Shown: one piece after another, positions 54,963-63,397 of the stretch
Position numbering within the stretch: position 1 is the first letter of the stretch
Layout: every line of letters begins with the position of its first letter
Source of the DNA: Billgrantia gudaonensis
Lineage (GTDB): Bacteria > Pseudomonadota > Gammaproteobacteria > Pseudomonadales > Halomonadaceae
Direction of reading: 5' to 3'
NCBI RefSeq assembly: GCF_900100195.1
Contig: NZ_FNES01000004.1
Span: 313,001 to 377,000, forward strand
DNA length: 64,000 nt
Notes under the pieces: model-generated
The model's input: the letters and a program-made list of their open reading frames with translations, nothing else
Databases searched by the model: none
Told to the model about the DNA's origin: nothing
Made by a program: the position numbers and the translations under genes

Positions 54963-55973
54963 ATGCGCAACGATACCCGCAAGCAATTCAACCAGATGCG
55001 CGAACGCGTCGCGCATCTCTCCGGCGTCACCTCGGCGGCCGAGCAGTTCGCGGTAGAGCCCAGCGTCCAGCAGACGCTGGAAAGCCGCATCCAGGAGAGC
55101 TCCGAGTTCCTGGGCCGCATCAACGTGGTCGGCGTCGACGAGCTCAAGGGCCAGAAGATCGGCCTGGGCGTTACCGGCCCCATCGCCGGGCGCACGGATG
55201 TCACGGCCAATGACCGCTCACCGCGCGACGTGTCAGAACTCACCGATGCCACCTATGAGTGTGTGTCGACCGAGTTCGATACCTACATCCGCTGGGCTCA
55301 GCTCGACGCCTGGTCGCGCTTTCGCGATTTCCAGACCCGGGTGCGCAACGCCATCGTTCGCCAGCAGGCACTCGACCGCATCATGATCGGTTTCAACGGC
55401 ACTTCCGCTGCCACCGAGACAGACCGCGGCGCCAACCCCATGCTGCAGGACGTCAACAAGGGCTGGCTGCAGAAGTACCGCGACCATTCCTCAGAGCGCG
55501 TGCTCACCGAAGGTGCCACGGCCGGCAAGGTCGTCATCGGACCTTCAGGTGACTACAAAAACCTCGATGCCCTGGTGTTCGACGCCGTCAACGAGATGGT
55601 CGATCCCTGGCACCGCGAGAGCACCGATCTCGTCGCGATCATGGGCCGCCAGCTTCTGGCCGACAAATATTTCCCGCTGATTCAGCAGCACGCCGAGACG
55701 CCCACCGAAGCGCGTGCCCTCGATCTGATCATCAGCCAGAAGCGTGTCGGCGGCCTGCAGGCGGTGCGGGTGCCTTTCGTTCCCGACGGCACCCTGCTGA
55801 TCACCTCGCTGGCCAACCTCTCCATGTACTGGCAGCGCGGCTCGCGCCGTCGGCACATTCTCGACAACCCCAAGCGCAACCGCATCGAGAACTACGAGTC
55901 AAGCAACGACGCCTATGTCGTCGAAGACTACGGGTTCGGCTGCGTGGTCGAGAACATCGAGTTCGCCGAGTAA
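54963..55973 (+). CDS. N: Major capsid protein (P2 gpN family)
   Basis: The HK97-fold shell protein. The 336 aa contain the P2-family start M-R-N-D-T-R-K-Q-F-N-Q and S-V-Q-Q-T-L-E-S-R-I-Q-E-S-S-E-F-L-G-R-I-N, then a C-terminal N-R-I-E-N-Y-E-S-S-N-D-A-Y-V-V-E-D-Y. The N-terminus up to about residue 30 would be removed by gpO in P2-type maturation. Confidence 0.95.
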   Translation: MRNDTRKQFNQMRERVAHLSGVTSAAEQFAVEPSVQQTLESRIQESSEFLGRINVVGVDELKGQKIGLGVTGPIAGRTDVTANDRSPRDVSELTDATYECVSTEFDTYIRWAQLDAWSRFRDFQTRVRNAIVRQQALDRIMIGFNGTSAATETDRGANPMLQDVNKGWLQKYRDHSSERVLTEGATAGKVVIGPSGDYKNLDALVFDAVNEMVDPWHRESTDLVAIMGRQLLADKYFPLIQQHAETPTEARALDLIISQKRVGGLQAVRVPFVPDGTLLITSLANLSMYWQRGSRRRHILDNPKRNRIENYESSNDAYVVEDYGFGCVVENIEFAE

Positions 55974-55982
55974 GGATCCGAC

Positions 55983-56684
55983 ATGCTGAGCCCCGCCCGC
56001 AAGCACTACCAGCGTGCCCGCGCCGCGAAAGCGGCGGGGGCCGCCGAGCCCACACTCCCCCAGAACGGCGAGCAGTACGAGCTGATGGCCGCCGTTCTCT
56101 GGGAAGCCCGCCGCACGCTCAAGGGCATCAAGTCCGTCCAGGCCAAGATCGAGAAAAAGCGCGAGCTGCTGCCCGAGTTCACGCCCTACATCGAGGGCGT
56201 TCTGGCCGCCGGCAACGGCGCCCAAGACGACGTGCTGATGACCGCCCTGGTGTGGCGCATCGATACCGGCGACCTCGCCGACGCCCTGGACATCGCCGAG
56301 TACGCCATGAAGCACAACCTGCAGACGCCCGACCGCTACGAGCGCGACACCCCCAGCCTGATCGCCGAGGAGATCGCCGACCAGGCCCTGCGCATGCTCG
56401 CCGAGGAAGGCGCCGACGCCCCTGCCCTGGTCGACATCCTCGTCCGCGCACGGCGCATCACCGACGACCACGACATGCACGACGAGATTCGCGCCAAGCT
56501 GCACAAGGCCCTCGGCTACGCCTTCCGTGCAGGCGGATACCCGACGGAAGCGCTGAATCACCTCCAGGAAGCCCTCGCCCTCAACGAGCGCGTGGGCGTG
56601 AAGAAGGACATCGAAAAGCTCGAGCGCGAGCTGAAGAACGCTGCCCAGGGCGACACCGCCCAGGGCGACACCGCCCAGGGCTGA
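55983..56684 (+). CDS. M: Terminase small/endonuclease subunit (P2 gpM family)
   Basis: It recognises and nicks cos with gpP. It is 233 aa, close to the P2 protein. It starts M-L-S-P-A-R-K-H-Y-Q-R and has the family block D-D-V-L-M-T-A-L-V-W-R-I-D-T-G-D-L. The last residues are A-Q-G-D-T repeated, encoded by a 15-bp tandem repeat, a slippage-prone tail. Nine bases separate it from N. Confidence 0.93.
   Translation: MLSPARKHYQRARAAKAAGAAEPTLPQNGEQYELMAAVLWEARRTLKGIKSVQAKIEKKRELLPEFTPYIEGVLAAGNGAQDDVLMTALVWRIDTGDLADALDIAEYAMKHNLQTPDRYERDTPSLIAEEIADQALRMLAEEGADAPALVDILVRARRITDDHDMHDEIRAKLHKALGYAFRAGGYPTEALNHLQEALALNERVGVKKDIEKLERELKNAAQGDTAQGDTAQG
56643..56681 (+). repeat. 15-bp tandem repeat at the 3' end of gene M
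   Basis: GCCCAGGGCGACACC twice (56643-56672) plus nine bases of a third copy, giving a short A-Q-G-D-T repeat in the protein. Copy number may vary between relatives. Confidence 0.9.
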
Positions 56685-56786
56685 CACCGAGTCGTACGCC
56701 GACGCCAAGGGGGCGCCGGGGGAGAGCGGGCCAAACGCCCCATCTCGTCGATCCCGGCCCACCCCCTTCTTATCTGAGACGCCGCC

Positions 56787-57257
56787 ATGTCCCTCATCGC
56801 CGCCGGTACCGGAACCGCCGAAACGCCACTCGAAGAGCTGGCCAACAACGGCTTTTGGCCTGCCGTCTCACCGACCGAGTTCCGCGACGTGCAGCGCATC
56901 GACGGCACCGTCACCGACGCCCGCCTGCTGCACGCCCTGCGCGTGGCCATGGCCGACGTCAACCGCCAGCTCGCCGACTACCAGCTCGAGCAGCAGGCCG
57001 AGGGCATCGCCACCGTCGCGGAGATTCCCCTAGAGCCCTGGCACATCGAGGGCCACCACGCCCAGCTCTACCGCCGCGCCGTGTACAGCCAGGCCCACGC
57101 CGAGCTGCTCGAGCGCTACCGCGACGTTTCCGCCACCGCCGAGGGCGACGAGCGCGGCGAAGCCAAGGATCTCGCCGCTGACGACGTGCGCGCCGACGCG
57201 CGCTGGGCCATCGCCGAGCTCACCGGACGCACCCACACCACGGTGGAGTTGATCTGA
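56787..57257 (+). CDS. L: Head completion/stabilisation protein (P2 gpL family)
   Basis: It closes the filled head at the portal. The 156 aa include W-P-A-V-S-P-T-E-F-R-D-V-Q-R-I-D-G-T-V-T and R-R-A-V-Y-S-Q-A-H-A-E-L-L-E-R-Y-R-D, the conserved gpL core. A 102-bp gap separates it from M. The stop shares a base with the X start (TGATG). Confidence 0.93.
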   Translation: MSLIAAGTGTAETPLEELANNGFWPAVSPTEFRDVQRIDGTVTDARLLHALRVAMADVNRQLADYQLEQQAEGIATVAEIPLEPWHIEGHHAQLYRRAVYSQAHAELLERYRDVSATAEGDERGEAKDLAADDVRADARWAIAELTGRTHTTVELI

Positions 57258-57469
57258 TGACGATCACGGTACGCGCCCAACAAGGCGACACCCTCGACGC
57301 GCTCTGCCACCGCCATCTGCGCGCCACGGCCGCCGTCACCGAGCAGGCGCTCGCGCTGAACCCGGGCCTGGCCGAGCTCGGTCCGGTGCTGCCCGAGGGC
57401 CACGCCGTCACCCTGCCCGAGGCCGCCCCTCAGCCCGAGCGCAATGACACCATCAACCTCTGGAGCTGA
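57257..57469 (+). CDS. X: Tail protein X (LysM-like)
   Basis: A small (70 aa) LysM-like tail protein: V-R-A-Q-Q-G-D-T-L-D-A-L-C and a L-N-P-G-L-A-E-L-G-P-V-L-P-E-G end are the LysM-like beginning and end of gpX. In P2 it is required for tail assembly. The start overlaps the L stop by one base. Confidence 0.92.
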   Translation: MTITVRAQQGDTLDALCHRHLRATAAVTEQALALNPGLAELGPVLPEGHAVTLPEAAPQPERNDTINLWS

Positions 57470-57480
57470 TAAGGACTCGC

Positions 57481-57786
57481 ATGCCCCGGACCGACGGAAA
57501 CCCGACCATGTTCGAGCGACACCTGCAAACCGGCATTCAGATACTGCTCGTCGCCCTGCTCGGCTGGGCCGGGCTCGAGCTCGTCAACCTCGGCAAGAAT
57601 ACCGCCGTGCTGCAAGAGCGCCTCGCCTACCAAGGCCAGCTCATCGAAGAGCTGCGAAAAGAGCTGCGCGACTGGAGCAACCTCTACTACCGCAAGAGCG
57701 ACGCCGACCGCGAAATCGGCAACCTCAAGCGCGACGTCCAGCGGCTGGGCGAGCGCGTCACCGATCTGGAGGAGCGCGAGCCATGA
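57481..57786 (+). CDS. Small membrane protein with coiled coil, lysis cassette
   Basis: This 101-aa protein is not a recognised family. It has one hydrophobic segment (about 18-36, Q-I-L-L-V-A-L-L-G-W-A-G-L-E-L-V) followed by a charged helix (V-L-Q-E-R-L to L-E-E-R-E-P) that looks like a coiled coil. AAGGA precedes the ATG, and the stop overlaps the endolysin start (ATGA). The place before an endolysin and a holin suggests a lysis role (accessory holin or spanin-like), but no motif confirms it. Confidence 0.5.
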   Translation: MPRTDGNPTMFERHLQTGIQILLVALLGWAGLELVNLGKNTAVLQERLAYQGQLIEELRKELRDWSNLYYRKSDADREIGNLKRDVQRLGERVTDLEEREP

Positions 57787-58598
57787 CCCTGATTCGCCAC
57801 GGCGACACCGGCTACCCCGTCGAGGCCATCCAGCGCGATCTCGCGCGCCACGGCCTCGACCTGGCCATCGACGGCGTATTCGGCCCCGCCACCGAGGCCG
57901 CCGTGCGCCGCTTCCAGCGCGAACACGGGCTGGTGATCGACGGCGTGGTCGGCCGCAAGACGCGCCGCGCCCTCACCCAAGGCGACGACCCCAAAGCCCT
58001 GCGCCAGATCGACTTGGTCGGCGCCGCCGAGACCCTCGAGGTCGATCTCGCCGCGGTGATGGCCGTCAACGAAGTCGAGAGCCGCGGCGTGGGCATGCAC
58101 CACGGCGGCCCACGCAATGGCGAGCCGGTGATCCTCTTCGAGCGCCACATCATGCGCCGCCGGCTCGAGCACCACGGCGTGAGCCCCGTCGAGTACGAGC
58201 GCAGCCATCCCAGCCTGGTCAACGCAAAGCCGGGCGGCTACATCGGCGGCCACCGCGAGCACGACCGGCTCGACCAGGCCGCCTACCTGCACCCCACCTC
58301 TGCCATCGAATCCGCCAGTTGGGGGCTATTCCAGATCATGGGATTCCACTGGGAGCGGCTCGGCTACCGCACTGTCGGTGACTGGGCCAACGCCATGGCG
58401 CACAGCGAAGCCCGCCAGCTCGAGGCCTTCGTGCGCTTCATCGAAGCCGACCGCGCCCTGCACCGCGCCCTGAAGGAGCACGACTGGCGCGATTTCGCCC
58501 GCCGCTATAACGGCCCCGCCTACGCCAAGAACGACTACGACACCAAGCTCGCCGCCGCCCATCGGCGGCACAGCCACGACCTGGAGCGCGCCGCATGA
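57783..58598 (+). CDS. Phage endolysin: peptidoglycan-binding domain plus N-acetylmuramidase
   Basis: It degrades the cell wall at lysis. The 271-aa protein has an N-terminal PG_binding_1 domain (about 5-65, with I-D-G-V-F-G-P-A-T-E-A-A-V-R-R-F-Q). An N-acetylmuramidase (DUF3380) domain follows, with V-E-S-R-G (catalytic Glu candidate), I-L-F-E-R-H and S-A-S-W-G-L-F-Q-I-M-G-F. There is no signal peptide, so it needs a holin; that gene follows with an overlap. The ATG at 57783 overlaps the previous stop. Confidence 0.9.
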   Translation: MTLIRHGDTGYPVEAIQRDLARHGLDLAIDGVFGPATEAAVRRFQREHGLVIDGVVGRKTRRALTQGDDPKALRQIDLVGAAETLEVDLAAVMAVNEVESRGVGMHHGGPRNGEPVILFERHIMRRRLEHHGVSPVEYERSHPSLVNAKPGGYIGGHREHDRLDQAAYLHPTSAIESASWGLFQIMGFHWERLGYRTVGDWANAMAHSEARQLEAFVRFIEADRALHRALKEHDWRDFARRYNGPAYAKNDYDTKLAAAHRRHSHDLERAA

Positions 58599-59029
58599 AA
58601 CTGATCGGCAATATCCTCGGCACCGTCGCCGGCCCGATGTTCGACGTCATCGACAAGGCCGTCACCGACAAGGACGAAGCCAACCGCCTCAAGGCCGAGA
58701 TCCAGCGCCGCCTGATCGACCAGCAGGACGCCGCCCTGCAGGCACAGATGAAGATCATCCTGGCCGAGGCCACCGGCGAAAGCTGGGCGCAGCGCAACTG
58801 GCGCCCGGTGCTGATGCTCACCATCGTTGCCATCGTCGCCAACAACTACCTGCTCGCCCCCTACCTCGGCGCGATGTTCGGCGTCGGCCTGCAGCTCGAG
58901 CTGCCCGAGGCGCTGTGGAACCTGATGACCCTCGGCGTGGGCGGCTACATCGCCGGGCGCAGCGGCGAGAAGATCGTCGGCCAGATCAAGGGAAAGCGCG
59001 GCAACTTCCTGGATGAGGTCGACAAGTGA
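58595..59029 (+). CDS. Holin of the 3TM family
   Basis: A 144-aa protein with a charged N-terminal helix (K-L-I-G-N-I-L-G-T-V, then K-D-E-A-N-R-L-K-A-E-I) and N-W-R-P-V-L-M-L-T-I before hydrophobic stretches about 67-85 and 98-115. The pattern W-R-P is typical of the 3TM holin family of GTA-like and phage holins. The next gene begins with GTG overlapping its stop. Confidence 0.82.
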   Translation: MKLIGNILGTVAGPMFDVIDKAVTDKDEANRLKAEIQRRLIDQQDAALQAQMKIILAEATGESWAQRNWRPVLMLTIVAIVANNYLLAPYLGAMFGVGLQLELPEALWNLMTLGVGGYIAGRSGEKIVGQIKGKRGNFLDEVDK

Positions 59030-59520
59030 ACAAGCTCCACGCCCTGCGTAAGCACCTGATCGACGCCGTGCCCGAGCTCAAGCGCGGTCCGGAAAAGCTG
59101 CTCACCTTCGTGCAGGACGGCACCATCGCCTTCGCCCGCGGCCAGCACTTGAGCCATGAGTACCGCGTCGACGCCCAGCTCGTCGTCACCGACTATTCGG
59201 GCTCTCTCGACACGCTCATGATCCCGCTGCTGCAGTGGCTCAGCCGCTACCAGCCCGACCTCGAGCCCGACGAGGCCATTCGCCTCGAAGCGGAGATCCT
59301 CAGCAATCAGTCGTGGGATCTCGCCCTGACGGTGCGCCTCACCGAGCGCGTCGTCGCCCTGGTGGACTGCGACGCCGGCACCATCAACGCCGAGCACCGC
59401 ATGCCCGCCTACCCCATCGAGGCCTGCCCGGCACTCAGCTGGCAGCTGCACGTCAAAGCCCCCGGCGACGACGACTACCGGCTCGCCAGCGAGTGGGAGA
59501 GCCCAACCGATGGCGGATGA
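59026..59520 (+). CDS. R: Tail completion protein (P2 gpR family)
   Basis: A 164-aa tail-completion protein. It has H-A-L-R-K-H-L-I-D-A-V-P-E-L and the family stretch Y-R-V-D-A-Q-L-V-V-T-D-Y-S-G followed by I-P-L-L-Q-W-L. The GTG start overlaps the holin stop (GTGA). The stop overlaps S by 11 bases. Confidence 0.88.
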   Translation: MNKLHALRKHLIDAVPELKRGPEKLLTFVQDGTIAFARGQHLSHEYRVDAQLVVTDYSGSLDTLMIPLLQWLSRYQPDLEPDEAIRLEAEILSNQSWDLALTVRLTERVVALVDCDAGTINAEHRMPAYPIEACPALSWQLHVKAPGDDDYRLASEWESPTDGG

Positions 59521-59956
59521 TCTGCGCGCCCTGGAGGACTGGGTCGATCCGCTGCTCGAGCGAATCGAACCCCGCGAGCGCGCCCGCCTCGCCCGCCAGA
59601 TCGCCCGGCAGCTGCGCATCAACCAGCGGCAACGCATCAAGGCCCAGCAGAACCCCGACGGCACCGCCTACGAGCCGCGTGCCACCCTGCGCGGCCAGAG
59701 CGGCAGCATCCGCCGCAAGGCCATGTTCTCGAAGCTACGCACCGCCAAGTACCTCAAGGCCAAGGGCAGCGCCTCGGCGGCGACCATCAGCTTCATCGGC
59801 CGCGTGGCCCGCATCGCCCGCGTGCACCACTACGGCCTGCGCGACCGCGTCGAGCCCGGCGGGCCCACCCACCACTACCCCGAGCGGCGCCTGCTCGGCG
59901 TCAGCCGCGAGGACCGCGAGTTCATCCGTGACAGCCTGATCGACCACCTCACCTAG
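59510..59956 (+). CDS. S: Tail completion/virion morphogenesis protein (P2 gpS family)
   Basis: This 148-aa protein carries the family pattern of a basic R-R-Q-I-A-R-Q-L-R-I-N-Q-R-Q-R-I-K-A-Q-Q-N-P-D-G, then the conserved R-K-A-M-F-S-K-L-R and R-L-L-G-V-S-R-E-D. It finishes tail maturation with gpR in P2. Last gene before the second late operon. Confidence 0.9.
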   Translation: MADDLRALEDWVDPLLERIEPRERARLARQIARQLRINQRQRIKAQQNPDGTAYEPRATLRGQSGSIRRKAMFSKLRTAKYLKAKGSASAATISFIGRVARIARVHHYGLRDRVEPGGPTHHYPERRLLGVSREDREFIRDSLIDHLT

Positions 59957-59961
59957 CCGCT

Positions 59962-59985
59962 GTTGTCCCGCCCCGCCGGTACAAC
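59962..59985 (+). promoter_or_regulatory. Ogr-like late activator site upstream of V
   Basis: The same GTTGT-N14-ACAAC dyad as at 54013-54036, with one base change in the spacer. It lies directly upstream of V, where P2 also has a late promoter (P_V). The V ATG is 56.5 bp from its centre. Confidence 0.75.
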
Positions 59986-60029
59986 GCCCGGCGCTACCCC
60001 TGCGCGCGCGGCCCGCACAGCATGGCCGC

Positions 60030-60533
60030 ATGAGCCGATCCCCCGCATCGCACAGCGCCGCCGAGTTGCTGCGCCTGATCCACAACCTGGTCCGCCTGGG
60101 CACCATCGCCGAGGTGGATCATTCCGCGCGCAAGCTGCGCGTGCAGGTGGGTCGGGCGGGCGAGATCACCACTGCCTGGCTCGACTGGCCCGTCGAAATG
60201 GGCCGCAACTATCGCCGCTGGCGGCCGCTGAGGAAGGGCCAACAGGTCGTGCTCTCGTGCCCCGGGGGCGATCTCGTCCAGGCCAAGATCACCGGCATGC
60301 TGTACAGCTCGGCGCTTTCTGCACCCTCTGACAACCCCGACCTCGACCTGATCGAGTTCGACGACGGCGCGCGGTTTCAGTACGACAGCGCCGCCCACGA
60401 GTACATCGCCGAGACCGGCAGCAGCCGCGTCACCATGGACCGCGACCGCATCCTGCTTTCCAGCAACGGCAGCACCCTGGAGCTGGACGAAAGCGGCATC
60501 CGCCTGAATGGCGCCGAGATTCACCTGAACTGA
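60030..60533 (+). CDS. V: Baseplate assembly protein V (tail spike)
   Basis: The cell-puncturing spike at the tip of the tail. It has 167 aa against 211 in P2, with the OB-fold (G-T-I-A-E-V-D, S-A-R-K-L-R-V-Q) and the beginning of a beta-helix. It ends N-G-A-E-I-H-L-N and lacks the iron-binding HxH tip. The tip function is probably taken by the PAAR gene that follows. No Shine-Dalgarno is seen; an ATG at 60022 is out of frame. Confidence 0.88.
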   Translation: MSRSPASHSAAELLRLIHNLVRLGTIAEVDHSARKLRVQVGRAGEITTAWLDWPVEMGRNYRRWRPLRKGQQVVLSCPGGDLVQAKITGMLYSSALSAPSDNPDLDLIEFDDGARFQYDSAAHEYIAETGSSRVTMDRDRILLSSNGSTLELDESGIRLNGAEIHLN

Positions 60534-60542
60534 GGACACCGC

Positions 60543-60833
60543 ATGCCCGCAGTGACACGCAAAGGCGACAGCTGCACCGGCCACGGCGATTTTCCGCCCC
60601 GGGCCAGCACCGGCGGCAGCGGTAACGTCTATGCCAACGGCATCGCCGTGCACCGCCAGGGTGATGGCTGGGCCACGCACTGCAACAGCGTGCCCAGCTG
60701 CCACGGCGGCAGCCTGGCCGCCGGCTCTTCCAGCGTCTACGCCAACGGCGCCCAGCTTGGCCGCATCGGCGACCCCGTCGACTGCGGCTCGTCTGTCGCC
60801 GCCGGCTCCGGCAACGTCTACGCGGGGGGCTGA
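60543..60833 (+). CDS. PAAR-domain protein, probable spike tip
   Basis: This 96-aa protein has the PAAR-type pattern of glycine-rich repeats with C-T-G-H-G, H-C-N-S-V-P-S-C-H-G and paired G-S-x-x-V-Y-A-N-G segments. PAAR proteins cap VgrG or phage spikes with a zinc-bound cone. Here it sits between V and W and would sharpen the short gpV spike. It begins nine bases after V and ends two bases before W. Confidence 0.87.
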   Translation: MPAVTRKGDSCTGHGDFPPRASTGGSGNVYANGIAVHRQGDGWATHCNSVPSCHGGSLAAGSSSVYANGAQLGRIGDPVDCGSSVAAGSGNVYAGG

Positions 60834-60835
60834 GC

Positions 60836-61174
60836 ATGTCAGGCATGAACGCCACCACCGGCCGCCGCCTCGAACGCCTCGAGCACATCCGCCAGTCCGG
60901 GCGCGATATCCTCACTACGCCCATTGGTACACGCGTCATGCGCCGCGAGTACGGCAGCCTGCTGCCCGAGCTGATCGACCGGCCGCTCACCGACGCCCTG
61001 CTGCTGCAGGCCTACGCCGCGGCGGTGATGGCGATCATCCGCTGGGAGCCGCGCATCCGCGTCACCGCCGTGCGCCGTAGCGTCTCGGCCAGCCAGTCTG
61101 GCCGCGCCACGCTCGAGATCGACGGCCAGACCGTCGACGGCCAGCCCATCCGCGTGGAGGCGCCCATCGCATGA
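60836..61174 (+). CDS. W: Baseplate wedge protein (P2 gpW, gp25-like)
   Basis: A 112-aa gp25/lysozyme-like protein. The core L-T-T-P-I-G-T-R-V-M-R-R-E-Y-G-S-L-L-P-E-L matches GPW/gp25. It joins the sheath to the baseplate. The stop overlaps J. Confidence 0.92.
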   Translation: MSGMNATTGRRLERLEHIRQSGRDILTTPIGTRVMRREYGSLLPELIDRPLTDALLLQAYAAAVMAIIRWEPRIRVTAVRRSVSASQSGRATLEIDGQTVDGQPIRVEAPIA

Positions 61175-62082
61175 GCGGCACCATCGATCTCTCCCAGCTC
61201 CCCGCGCCTCGGGTCGTCGAAGCGCTCGACTTCGATAGCGTGCTGGCCGAGCGCAAGGCGCGCCTGCTCGATCTGGTACCGGCCAGCCAGCGCACTGAGG
61301 TCGAGGAAACCCTCGCGCTGGAAAGCGAGCCGCTGACCAAGCTGCTGGAGGAGTCGGCCTACCGCGAACTGGTCTGGCGGCAGCGCGTCAACGAGGCCGC
61401 CAAGGCCGTCATGCTCGCCTACGCCCGCGAGGATGACCTCGACAACCTGGTGGCCAACTACGAGGTCGAGCGCCTTGTGATCGACGAGGGCGACCCCGAC
61501 GCCACCCCGCCGGTACCGCCAACCTATGAGTCTGACGACGACCTGCGCCTGCGCGCCCAGCAGGCCTGGGAGGGCCTGAGCGTCGCCGGCCCGCGCGGCG
61601 CCTACGAGTACCACGCCCTCTCCGCCGATGGGCGCGTGGCCGATGCCACCGCCATCAGCCCCGAGCCCTGCGAGGCCCTGGTCACCCTGCTCAGCACCGA
61701 GGGCAACGGCCGCGCCGATGCCGAGCTGATCGAGATCGTCGAGAAGGCCCTCTCCGCCGAGGACATCCGCCCCGTGGGCGACCGCCTCACCGTGCAGTCG
61801 GCCGCCATCACCGACTACGCCATCGACGCCACCCTCTACGTCTACCCGGGGCCCGAGCAGGAGCCCATCCTCGAGGCCGCCGAGGCGGCGCTCGCCACCT
61901 ACATCACCGAGCAGCGACGCCTCGGCCGCGACATCCGCATCTCTGCCATCCACGCCGCCCTGCACGTCGAGGGGGTTCAGCGCGTCGAGCTCGCCGCGCC
62001 CGCCGCCGACGTCGTGCTCGACGATACCCAGGCCGCCCACTGCACCGGCGTCGAGCTCGTGATCGGGGGCAGCGATGAGTGA
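61171..62082 (+). CDS. J: Baseplate protein J
   Basis: A 303-aa baseplate wedge component, nearly the P2 length. It has the family's M-L-A-Y-A-R-E-D-D-L-D-N-L-V-A, G-P-R-G-A-Y-E-Y-H-A-L-S-A-D-G and R-P-V-G-D-R-L-T-V blocks. It overlaps I by eight bases. Confidence 0.93.
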   Translation: MSGTIDLSQLPAPRVVEALDFDSVLAERKARLLDLVPASQRTEVEETLALESEPLTKLLEESAYRELVWRQRVNEAAKAVMLAYAREDDLDNLVANYEVERLVIDEGDPDATPPVPPTYESDDDLRLRAQQAWEGLSVAGPRGAYEYHALSADGRVADATAISPEPCEALVTLLSTEGNGRADAELIEIVEKALSAEDIRPVGDRLTVQSAAITDYAIDATLYVYPGPEQEPILEAAEAALATYITEQRRLGRDIRISAIHAALHVEGVQRVELAAPAADVVLDDTQAAHCTGVELVIGGSDE

Positions 62083-62698
62083 TCGCCGGCCGCTGCTGCC
62101 GCCCAACGGCACGCCGCTCGAGCGTGCCGCCGCCGAGGCACTGGCCGAGATCCAGCGCGTGCCGGTACCGCTGCGCGATCTGTGGCGCCCGGCCACCTGC
62201 CCGGCCCACCTGCTGCCCTATCTGGCTTGGGCCTTCTCGGTGGACCGCTGGGATCCCGCCTGGTCCGAGGCCGCCAAGCGCGACGTCATCGCCACCGCGT
62301 TCTATGTGCATCGCAAGAAAGGCACCATCTCGGCGCTGCGCCGGGTGGTCGAGCCGCTGGGCTATCTGCTCGAGGTCGTGGAATGGTGGGAAACCGAGCC
62401 GGCCGGCACGCCCGGCACCTTCTCGCTGCGCATCGGCGTGCTCGACACCGGCATCACCGAGGCCATGTACACAGAGCTCGAGCGGCTCATCGACGACGCC
62501 AAGCCGCTGACACGCCACATCGTCGGACTCGATCTCGCCGGCGAGAGCCGCGGCAAAACCTACGTGGCCACCGCCGCCTACGACGGCGACGTCACCTCGG
62601 TCATGCCCTTCGTCGCCACCGAGACCGAGGTCACCGGGCTCATGTATCTCGGCGCCGCCACCGACAGCATCGATACCGCCACCGTTTACCCGCTCTGA
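62075..62698 (+). CDS. I: Tail protein I
   Basis: The third wedge protein of the baseplate. The 207 aa include L-L-P-Y-L-A-W-A-F-S-V-D-R-W, the family hallmark (L-P-x-L-A-W-x-x-S-V-D), and H-R-K-K-G-T-I-S-A-L-R-R. It is slightly longer than P2 gpI. It overlaps J by eight bases and is followed by the tail-fibre gene. Confidence 0.92.
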   Translation: MSDRRPLLPPNGTPLERAAAEALAEIQRVPVPLRDLWRPATCPAHLLPYLAWAFSVDRWDPAWSEAAKRDVIATAFYVHRKKGTISALRRVVEPLGYLLEVVEWWETEPAGTPGTFSLRIGVLDTGITEAMYTELERLIDDAKPLTRHIVGLDLAGESRGKTYVATAAYDGDVTSVMPFVATETEVTGLMYLGAATDSIDTATVYPL

Positions 62699-62716
62699 TA
62701 GCGAGAGGAGCCACGC

Positions 62717-63394
62717 ATGCCCCAGTTCTACACCCTGCTCACGGACGTTGGTCAGAACAAGCTGGCTAATGCCGTCGCCCTGGGCGGCACGATCGAGATC
62801 ACCGAATTGGCCGTCGGCGACGGCGGCGGCAGCCTGCCTACGCCGGATAGCAGCGCCGAATCACTCGTCAACGAGGTGCGCCGCGCGGCCATCAACGCCA
62901 GCCAGACCCACCCCGACAACCCCAGCTGGATCGTGGTCGAGCAGGTGCTGCCGCCCGACGTCGGTGGCTGGACGATCCGCGAGATCGGCATATATGACGT
63001 CGACGGCGACCTGATCGGCTACGGCAACTACCCCGAGACCTACAAGCCGGTGCTCAGCGAAGGCAGCTCGCGCACCCAGACCGTGCGCTTCGTCCTCGAG
63101 GTCAGCGACACCGCCGCCGTCACCCTCAAGGTCGATCCCAGCGTGGTGCTCGCCACCCGCGAATACGTGGATGACGAGCGCGCCGAGCACGAGGCCAGTC
63201 GCGCCCACCCGGCCGCCACCGAAGCCGCCCAGGGCATGCTGCAACTCGCCACCAGCCAGCAGCACCGCGACGGCACCCGCACCGACCGCGCCGTGCACCC
63301 TGCCGGCCTCAAGGCTGCCCTGGACAACCGCATGCCCATCACCAGTCACAAGCTCGTCGTCATCAACGGCGCCCTCGCCATGGAGGAGATCTAA
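62717..63394 (+). CDS. H: Tail-fibre N-terminal protein (gpH-like, DUF3751)
   Basis: 225 aa. The first 150 residues are the DUF3751 domain that mounts fibres on the baseplate (Y-T-L-L-T-D-V-G-Q-N-K, T-E-L-A-V-G-D-G-G-G and G-G-W-T-I-R-E-I-G-I-Y). The rest has the A-T-x-x-A-x-G-M-L-Q-L-A repeat of fibre shafts. It is far shorter than P2 H (about 669 aa) and has no receptor-binding tip, which may be supplied by the two following genes. Confidence 0.85.
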   Translation: MPQFYTLLTDVGQNKLANAVALGGTIEITELAVGDGGGSLPTPDSSAESLVNEVRRAAINASQTHPDNPSWIVVEQVLPPDVGGWTIREIGIYDVDGDLIGYGNYPETYKPVLSEGSSRTQTVRFVLEVSDTAAVTLKVDPSVVLATREYVDDERAEHEASRAHPAATEAAQGMLQLATSQQHRDGTRTDRAVHPAGLKAALDNRMPITSHKLVVINGALAMEEI

Positions 63395-63397
63395 CCC

